Source: Gammaproteobacteria bacterium (lineage in GTDB: Bacteria; Pseudomonadota; Gammaproteobacteria; UBA6429; Thiohalophilaceae). From it: a stretch of DNA of 5,029 nt. Every line of letters begins with the position of its first letter. Within the stretch, counting starts at the first letter, position 1. A program made the position numbers and the translations under genes. This document shows, piece by piece, positions 1 to 5,029 of this stretch. The DNA lies in contig JAHEDA010000199.1 of assembly GCA_024641445.1 (NCBI GenBank), forward strand, positions 1 to 5,029, read 5' to 3'. Under the pieces are notes generated by a model. It did no database searches, had not been told where the DNA came from, and saw only the letters and a list, made by a program, of their open reading frames with translations.

Positions 1-3000
1 GAGAGGTACTTGCTGATCGGCAGGGTCAGGCGCATGCCATCGCTGTCCTCACTACTATGCGCACGCACCTCCACCACGGCGGTATCACCGCGCTGTGCCT
101 TCAGCGGGAACTGCACAATCGCCTTATCGTCCTTGGCCACCTCGGTCTTGCTTTCGCCACTGCCGACCAGCTCCAGCCCCGTGGTCTTGAGTGAGACATC
201 GACCTTGACCTTGTCCTGGGTACGATTGTGCACCACGAAGCGTGCGTTGAACTCATCGCCCTCGGTGACAAAGTTGGGCAGGGCCGACTCCAGCATCAGC
301 TTTTTGTTGACCTTGAAACTGCTGCCACCATTACCGAAGTGCTGATGGCGGTCCACCGCCACGGCAATGATGCGCCAGCCGGTAAGATTATCCGGCGCCT
401 TGAAGCGGAAGCTGGCCTTACCGTCCTTGTCGGTCAGCAGCGACGGTTCCCAATAGGCCACCGCCTTGAACATCGTCCGCAGGCCCTTTTTGTCATCGCT
501 ACCACCACCACCGGGCGAGGCGCCCTTCTTCCCGAAGTGACGCCGCCCTAACAGGTGAATACGCGTCTCCGCCGTCATCATGTCCAGTGCGGGCATGTGA
601 TAGAAGCCATCGTGGACCTGATACTTCTGCATATAATCACCGGCGAGTTGCAGGATGGCCTCATCCACCACCGCGATCGCCACCTCCGACTCCCTACCCT
701 GCTTCCTGCTATCGGTGACCTTGATCTCGGCGGTGACCTCCTGGCCGGGTTCGTAATCAGACTTCGCCGTGGAGGTGCTCAATTGCAGGCGCGTCTGCGG
801 GTCCTCCACCGGCACCGCGATCATGCCCATCTTGAACGAGGGCCTGCCCAAATCCACATCGCCCTCGATCTTGTCAGAGGTGCGTCCCTTGATCAGGATC
901 ACCGAGAGGTACACCCCCGGCGCATAGGCCGCGCGGGTCAGGGGCAGCTCGATCACCTGCGCGCCACCCTTCAACTCGCGCTCTTCCCGATAGAGGATGC
1001 CATGACGCTCAATCGTGATGAGCGCGCGCGCGGCGTCATACGGTGACTTCACCAGCACCCGCAGCTTGTCACCCATCTTGTAGTGGTCCTTCTCGGGGAT
1101 GAGGTCGATGCGGTCGTGATCGTGTCGCCACCAGCCGATGTAGTCACTGCCGGTCACAAAGGTGGAGAGTGCCGACATCACCTTGCGCCCATTCTTGTCG
1201 GTGGCCTCGGCGCGGATCAGATATTGCCCGGCCGAGGTCGGCTTGAGACTGCAACCCTTGGCACGACTGGCGGTCTCGAACTCACACGTCGTCACTGGCT
1301 TGTCCTCGGCCACGGTCTCGTAGTGGAAGTAATTGCCAGTACCACGACGACGCACGGTATTGTATTTGCGTTGCAACAGGGTCAGCTTGACCTTACGCCC
1401 GCTCAACACCTCTTCCCGCGGGCTGACCGCCACCACCTGCATACCGAGGTCTTCATCCGGCTTGTAGACCCACTCCTTGGTGCGCAGCCCTAAATAAAAC
1501 TCCGCCGGGTGCACCTCGGCGCTGATACGATTGGCAATGGTCTTGCCATTGGCATCGGTAAAGCCCGCCTCGATATTGACCTGACCATACTGCGTGATCA
1601 CATTCTTCGGTAGCTTGATCGCGCCGCTGAACATGCCCATGGCATTGGTCTTGACCTCGTCGCGCTGGAAATTCACCACCTCACTGTGGCCGGCGTAGTC
1701 GTCCATCCAGCTCTGCGATGTCGGCTCGATGGTGTAGACATACTTTGCCAGCTCCGGGTCCTTGGGCTTGTAGCTACCCGGTGAGAAACCGGCATTGAGA
1801 TAACCCGCCGCATTCTTCACACCGCCACCGAAGTGATACTCGGCGCGGCCGCTCACCGGCAGGATCTGCCCCGCCGTCGCCGCCGCCTTGCCCGCGCTCA
1901 GTTGTATCTTGAAGGCGGGCAGGCGATATTCCTCAATCGAAAAGGCATCGTTCTTGCTCAGGGTGGTGTTGTAGACATTCGACACGCGGATGGTGTAACC
2001 ACCGGTGGCGGCGTTCTTTGGCAGCGCGAAGCTCACCACACCGGTGCTGAACTCGTTCAGCTTGGTCTCGGTGCGATCGAGCACCTTGTCACCACGATAG
2101 TTGGTGACCTCGACGAACAGCGTGCGCTCCTCCGGGTCGAGCAGCTTGAGCGACTCGTTGTCCCACTGGCGCGCGAACAGTTTGATACGCACCTCGTCAC
2201 CGGGTTTGTACAGCGGCCGGTCGGTAATGGCCTGCATCAGGAAGTTACGCTTGACCGAGAGGCGCGTGTCCGGGATGCCAAACTCATACGACTGAATGCC
2301 ACGACTCCACTGCGCCGGTTCGATATACGAGAAATCATTGGCGGAGCGCGCCACCAGATACCACTTCTTGTTGCTCCAGGGCGTGAGCTTGCGCTCGGGG
2401 TCGAGCTGCTTCATGCCCGGGAGGCTGGCAAAGCCGCTGCCATCGGTGCGCGCCTCGTGCAGCAGTTTGTTGGTCTCGTCAAACAACTGCACCTGAATAT
2501 CCTTCAGCGGCTTGCCGGTCTTGAGTGAGTGCACCCAGGCGCCCGCGTTGAAGTAGCCGAACTTGCTGGTAATACCCAGGTCGGTGATCTGCACCGTGAA
2601 GTACTGCGGGCAGGTGGGCTTGGGGTTCAGGCCCTGCTCATATACGTCGACGCGCTTGCCGTCGAGGTCATGCACATTATCGACACGCCCGAGAAGGTAC
2701 CCAAATCCTTGCTGTGGTAACAGCTTGTTGAAGTCCAGCGGCAGAAACTCGGCCAGGTCCCACTCCTTCTGGTTGGTGAGCGCCATGGTTTGATAGAGGT
2801 GCTTGGGGTCATACTTGGCCGCCTCACAGCGGGTCTGATAATTGTCGCCCAGACGGATGTAGTCGAAGCCCTTCTCGTCCTTGCTGCCAAACAGGTGCAG
2901 GCTGAAGTCCTTGATGTTGACGGACTTGTAACCGAGTTGATGCGGGCCGTCCTTCTCGATCACCGCCGTCGCACGATCCAGTTGCAGTGAGGGCTTGAAG

Positions 3001-4130
3001 TGGCCGGTGGTAAATTGCAGGTGGCTGGCCCCCTTGAGCGGACGACCGAAGATATCCTTCACCCCATCCAGCAGTTCGATCTGATACTTGGTCATCCCGG
3101 CAAAGGGGCTAGTGAGATAAAAGCTGTCCTGCTCCTCATCCGGGTTATTGCGCATGTACTCCGGCGAACCATAGCCGCCCTTGCTCCATCCCGCCAACGG
3201 TGTCACCCGAATACGGTCGGCCAGGTACTTGTTCTTGGTTGGCACGCTGAAGTCCAGACCCACGCCATAGTCCGGGCTACACTCCGGAATGACCAGTTCC
3301 TTGCTCTCGGCATTCCCCGTGGCCTGTGCCTCCCAGGCACACGAGAGTTTCCTGATATAGAAGTCGGGGTAGGTCTTAAAACTTACGTTAATCGCCTTCT
3401 TGGACGTTAGCGGTCCCGCTACCGACTTGAGGCCATCCTCAATCTTCAGCGAACACTGACTATCGGCGGGCAGGTCCTGCGCGAGCGAGAGGCGATAACT
3501 GCGCGTACTGTCCCAGCGCCCCTTCTCGTCGGCGGCGGTGAGTTGTTGAACCTGGAGTTTTTCAAACGTGTCGCCATTACAGCTGATCTGACTCAGCCCT
3601 TGTAGTGACGACAACGCCACGGGTTGATTGAAGGCCAGGGTAATGACCGGATTCACCGGCCCCTTGAAGTCCACATCGTTGCGACTGAGGCGGATCGTCT
3701 CGGTGGAGAATTCCGCGTCGATGTTCTTGCCGAGGGTCGTGCCATCCAGGGCCTTGAGTCCCTCGGCGACGCGAACGGCGTAGTGACTCGAATAGGGCAG
3801 CGGCTGGTCCAGCCAGCAGGCCAAGGAGGTGGTATTGATCCAGCGCCAGTGACAGGCCGGCGCCGGGTCGATCGTGATGGGGAGATTCTGCGCCGACTTC
3901 TCCATGTCACCCAGCTCCACCATCTTCTTGTTGAAGACGAAGACGACCTGAGTCACATCGCTCTGCTCCTCGCCCGTGGGCTTGATCAGGCTCACCTGCA
4001 AGGGCAGGTCCTTGGTATCCACCACATCGAGGTCGGCACTATCCGCCGCAGTGTCCTTCTTGCTGCAACCCTGGACCAGGAATAAGACGGTGAACAAAAA
4101 AAGTACAGACGCGTAACGAAAAGCGTTCAT
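1..4130 (-). CDS. Bacterial alpha-2-macroglobulin family lipoprotein (YfhM-like), 3' end beyond the window
   Basis: Known of the family: bacterial A2Ms are large multidomain periplasmic or membrane-anchored proteins thought to trap attacking proteases after bait-region cleavage; many carry a reactive thioester and are encoded beside penicillin-binding protein 1c. Seen here: 1,376 codons without a stop. Residues 1-21 form a hydrophobic signal peptide ending in a lipobox (LVQG-C22); Ser23 after the Cys argues for outer-membrane sorting. An Ig-like domain follows (about 45-140, with WRW at 95-97), then more beta domains, a bMG3-like segment near 505-600 (ITDLG, KTGKPL) and an MG2 domain beginning near DRPLYKPGDEV (637-647). 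The bait-region domain spans about 1000-1160 (WWRHDHDRIDL to VVDEAIL). After a GGGG linker comes the A2M core domain (MFKAVAYWEPSLLTD at 1220-1234, LTGWR at 1249-1253). The thioester domain should start just past the left edge. Family members of this layout are often 1,600-1,950 residues, so roughly 500 are missing. ATG at 4128-4130 is chosen because it gives the intact lipoprotein signal and has AGGGGA five bases upstream. The family call is secure; protease trapping is inferred. Confidence 0.95.
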   Translation of the reverse strand, partial: MNAFRYASVLFLFTVLFLVQGCSKKDTAADSADLDVVDTKDLPLQVSLIKPTGEEQSDVTQVVFVFNKKMVELGDMEKSAQNLPITIDPAPACHWRWINTTSLACWLDQPLPYSSHYAVRVAEGLKALDGTTLGKNIDAEFSTETIRLSRNDVDFKGPVNPVITLAFNQPVALSSLQGLSQISCNGDTFEKLQVQQLTAADEKGRWDSTRSYRLSLAQDLPADSQCSLKIEDGLKSVAGPLTSKKAINVSFKTYPDFYIRKLSCAWEAQATGNAESKELVIPECSPDYGVGLDFSVPTKNKYLADRIRVTPLAGWSKGGYGSPEYMRNNPDEEQDSFYLTSPFAGMTKYQIELLDGVKDIFGRPLKGASHLQFTTGHFKPSLQLDRATAVIEKDGPHQLGYKSVNIKDFSLHLFGSKDEKGFDYIRLGDNYQTRCEAAKYDPKHLYQTMALTNQKEWDLAEFLPLDFNKLLPQQGFGYLLGRVDNVHDLDGKRVDVYEQGLNPKPTCPQYFTVQITDLGITSKFGYFNAGAWVHSLKTGKPLKDIQVQLFDETNKLLHEARTDGSGFASLPGMKQLDPERKLTPWSNKKWYLVARSANDFSYIEPAQWSRGIQSYEFGIPDTRLSVKRNFLMQAITDRPLYKPGDEVRIKLFARQWDNESLKLLDPEERTLFVEVTNYRGDKVLDRTETKLNEFSTGVVSFALPKNAATGGYTIRVSNVYNTTLSKNDAFSIEEYRLPAFKIQLSAGKAAATAGQILPVSGRAEYHFGGGVKNAAGYLNAGFSPGSYKPKDPELAKYVYTIEPTSQSWMDDYAGHSEVVNFQRDEVKTNAMGMFSGAIKLPKNVITQYGQVNIEAGFTDANGKTIANRISAEVHPAEFYLGLRTKEWVYKPDEDLGMQVVAVSPREEVLSGRKVKLTLLQRKYNTVRRRGTGNYFHYETVAEDKPVTTCEFETASRAKGCSLKPTSAGQYLIRAEATDKNGRKVMSALSTFVTGSDYIGWWRHDHDRIDLIPEKDHYKMGDKLRVLVKSPYDAARALITIERHGILYREERELKGGAQVIELPLTRAAYAPGVYLSVILIKGRTSDKIEGDVDLGRPSFKMGMIAVPVEDPQTRLQLSTSTAKSDYEPGQEVTAEIKVTDSRKQGRESEVAIAVVDEAILQLAGDYMQKYQVHDGFYHMPALDMMTAETRIHLLGRRHFGKKGASPGGGGSDDKKGLRTMFKAVAYWEPSLLTDKDGKASFRFKAPDNLTGWRIIAVAVDRHQHFGNGGSSFKVNKKLMLESALPNFVTEGDEFNARFVVHNRTQDKVKVDVSLKTTGLELVGSGESKTEVAKDDKAIVQFPLKAQRGDTAVVEVRAHSSEDSDGMRLTLPISKYL

Positions 4131-4135
4131 AAGAA

Positions 4136-4141
4136 TCCCCT
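4136..4141 (-). promoter_or_regulatory. Ribosome binding site of the A2M gene
   Basis: On the minus strand AGGGGA lies five bases before the ATG at 4130-4128. It is a good Shine-Dalgarno match at a usual spacing, and it supports this start, which is also the only one that preserves the lipoprotein signal peptide. The next in-frame Met is residue 70, far inside the mature protein. Confidence 0.7.
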
Positions 4142-4303
4142 GATGGACGACTGCCTGGGGTGACAGCCTGTTTTTTATAAGTGTGAATTAATTAATCTAT
4201 ACAATATCTGCGAGGATGCAAGGCAAAGCGTAAGAATTTCAGATATACAACTGGACTGAGAGTGATAATTACGGAACATTATGGGATCAGACGCAACAAT
4301 TAT

Positions 4304-4513
4304 TTAGCAATATGGATATACAAGCTTAACATTTCGCGTTGTTACTTTTCGCTCTTCGCGAACCGGATCGAAGAAATACCAAATATTGAACTTTCGAGAC
4401 TGTAAATAATTCTGTGTAACCGCCCAATAGTAGGCGAACCCAAGATTTTTTATCAGCTGAGGGTTTCCTGTTATAAAAAACCTGTACTCTCGTTTCTGCT
4501 TCAGCCTCTCCAA
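4304..4513 (-). CDS. Doubtful small hypothetical protein, 69 aa
   Basis: I do not recognise this protein. The frame has no ATG: it would start at TTG (4513-4511), with AGGGA seven bases upstream (4525-4521), and an in-frame TAA lies six codons before the start. The product would be basic and aromatic-rich (FFITGNPQ near the N-terminus, FNIWYFFDPVREE in the middle, ending VYPYC), with no signal peptide and no continuous membrane segment. Its codons are AT-richer than those of either neighbour, which would suit either a transferred or decayed coding segment or plain non-coding DNA. For it: a plausible ribosome site, no frame interruption, and the same strand as its neighbours. Against it: short length, a TTG start, and no family resemblance. 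It could also be the tail of a decayed longer gene. Confidence 0.22.
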   Translation of the reverse strand: MERLKQKREYRFFITGNPQLIKNLGFAYYWAVTQNYLQSRKFNIWYFFDPVREERKVTTRNVKLVYPYC

Positions 4514-4556
4514 GAGCTTATCCCTGCGTTACTCTATCGTCTACAGTAATATCTGC

Positions 4557-4582
4557 GTTGGGCTTCGCGAGCTCAGCCCAAC
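4557..4582. repeat. REP-like intergenic palindrome (GTTGGGCT...AGCCCAAC)
   Basis: Perfect 8-base inverted arms, GTTGGGCT at 4557-4564 and AGCCCAAC at 4575-4582, enclose a 10-base GC-rich loop. The minus-strand reading TGTAGGTTGGGCTGAG followed by GAAGCCCAAC has the form of a short palindromic repeat that I recall as scattered between genes in many proteobacterial genomes. The wider unit probably includes TGTAG (4587-4583). Such elements are usually non-coding, can form an mRNA hairpin in either direction, and are mobilised in trans in some lineages. Only one copy is in this window, so its repetitive nature rests on recognition, not on what is visible here. No T-run follows directly, so I do not call it a terminator. 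Confidence 0.6.
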
Positions 4583-4605
4583 CTACACGGTCTGTATTTT
4601 TTATT

Positions 4606-4657
4606 CTCTCACCCCGTCTCTACCGTCAAGCGGCACCGAGGTCCCAGAGGGAGAGGG
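4606..4657. repeat. Degenerate G/C-rich imperfect palindrome
   Basis: CTCTCACCC at 4606-4614 can pair with GGGAGAG at 4649-4655, with one bulged A. A small inner hairpin, TCCC-AGA-GGGA, sits at 4642-4652. The minus-strand reading, CCCTCTCCCTCTGGGA followed later by GGGGTGAGAG, resembles the CCCTCTCCC/GGGAGAGGG intergenic repeats of gammaproteobacteria, here apparently decayed. It lies 15 to 66 bases after the stop codon of the radical SAM gene and may protect or end that transcript. The run of T at 4597-4602 is on the plus strand in front of the structure, not behind it, so a classical intrinsic terminator is not supported for either strand. Confidence 0.3.
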
Positions 4658-4671
4658 TTCTGGTGGGATTG

Positions 4672-5029
4672 TTAGAACAGGGTTAACTGGTCGCCTGCCT
4701 GTGCGGGCACATTGAATTTAGTACAGTCCAGCGCATTTCCCCTTTGATTTAGACCCAACCGCTTGCAGGCGAGCTGGAATCGTTTACTGATTAGTTCGGC
4801 ATATTCGCCGCTGCCGGTCATGCGCGCGCCGAAGCTGGCGTCGTAGTCTTCACCGCCGCGCAGGGCACGGACGCGGCTCATGACGTGCTCGGCCTTTAAT
4901 GGATAGTGTTTGTTGCAACCATTCCACGAAGAGGTCACGCACCTCCAGCGGCAGGCGCAGCATGACGTAACCGGCCTGGGTGGCACCGGCCGCGGTGACT
5001 TGTTGCAGGATGGTCTCCATCTCGCTATC
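4672..5029 (-). pseudogene. PA0069-family radical SAM protein, C-terminal part, frameshifted
   Basis: This is the last 118 codons or so of a radical SAM gene whose 5' part, including the CxxxCxxC cluster motif, is off the right edge. The family is related to SplB-type proteins (COG1533), and its own reaction is not established. In one frame, bases 5029-4916 give a tail starting DSEMETILQQVTAAGA and running through GYVMLRLPLEV to FVEWL. One frame over, bases 4914-4672 give NKHYPLKAEHV, then MSRVRALRGGEDYD, FGARMTGSG, ISKRFQLACKRLGLN and LDCTKF, ending AGDQLTLF and TAA. The two pieces join perfectly as FVEWL-NKHYPLKAEHV if one base near 4915 is removed, so a single-base insertion is the simplest reading. 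Left as it stands, the upstream frame would continue into unrelated residues. Either the gene is inactivated, losing its conserved last 80 residues, or the sequence has a one-base error. Family assignment is from recognition of the C-terminal motifs. Confidence 0.82.

Larger units (their letters stand above)
4131..4671. other. 541-base intergenic stretch without a secure gene
   Basis: This gap separates the radical SAM gene remnant from the A2M gene. From right to left it contains a G/C-rich imperfect palindrome (4606-4657), a REP-like palindrome (4557-4582), an AT-rich segment with a doubtful 69-codon frame (4304-4513), and the A2M leader (4131-4303). Base composition drops clearly between about 4170 and 4500 compared with the flanking genes. 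I saw no tRNA or other recognisable RNA gene. Reading the minus strand, the leader has AT-rich blocks around 4174-4204, with TATAAA at 4179-4174 and TTGTAT at 4204-4199, but their 19-base spacing makes a weak promoter and I do not call one. No hairpin followed by a T-run was found downstream of either reading direction. Confidence 0.6.

Noticed and set aside
555..1046. 163-codon plus-strand open frame (also 1833-2528, 231 codons)
   Set aside because: They lie antisense to strongly recognisable A2M domains, in exact antiphase, with His/Arg/Leu-rich translations typical of shadow frames in GC-rich genes.
2627..2890. 87-codon minus-strand frame inside the A2M gene (also 3653-3910)
   Set aside because: Out of frame with the A2M protein, Ser/Arg/Thr-rich with no family resemblance; the A2M frame itself is continuous across both places.
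4151..4180. GC-rich block followed by TTTTTTATAA, looking like a terminator
   Set aside because: CTGCCTG and CAGCCTG are not complementary, so there is no stable stem, and no plus-strand transcript would end there.
4174..4204. Minus-strand promoter for the A2M gene (TTGTAT and TATAAA)
   Set aside because: The 19-base spacing and poor -35 match in AT-rich DNA make this no better than chance.
4557..4603. Rho-independent terminator formed by the palindrome and the T-run at 4597-4602 on the plus strand
   Set aside because: The T-run starts 14 bases after the stem instead of directly after it, and no plus-strand gene precedes it.
4672..4986. 104-codon minus-strand frame taken as a complete small protein
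   Set aside because: Only its last 80 residues look real; the first 24 are an out-of-frame reading of the upstream half of the radical SAM gene, so it is the tail of a frameshifted gene.

Overview
This window shows the profile of a Gram-negative, proteobacterial chromosome, most likely a gammaproteobacterium. Coding DNA is GC-rich, there is a large envelope lipoprotein of the bacterial alpha-2-macroglobulin (A2M) family, and the C-terminus resembles the PA0069-type radical SAM proteins common in Pseudomonas and relatives. A short palindrome of the 'TAGGTTGGGCT...AGCCCAAC' kind, which recurs between genes in many proteobacteria, also fits. The genus cannot be named from this sequence.

Layout: everything recognisable reads on the minus strand, so the biological order runs from the right edge to the left. 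At the right edge (5029 to 4672) is the 3' end of a PA0069-family radical SAM gene, broken by a one-base frameshift at about 4915. From 4671 to 4131 lies a 541-base stretch with no secure gene. It holds a degenerate G/C-rich imperfect palindrome, a REP-like palindrome, a doubtful AT-rich 69-codon reading frame, and the leader of the next gene. From 4130 to beyond base 1 runs one uninterrupted reading frame of at least 1,376 codons. It encodes a lipoprotein of the A2M / large extracellular alpha-helical protein group (COG2373, related to E. coli YfhM). The window ends before the thioester domain and the C-terminus.

The two genes have no obvious functional link: one is a presumed cytoplasmic Fe-S enzyme and the other an envelope protease trap. 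The wide, repeat-bearing gap suggests separate transcription units, although no clear promoter or intrinsic terminator can be read. The forward strand carries several long open frames across the A2M gene, all in exact antiphase with its codons; I regard them as shadows. I found no new multi-gene system. The observations most worth checking are the frameshift, the unresolved thioester status of the A2M protein, and the AT-rich segment bracketed by a 10-base direct repeat.
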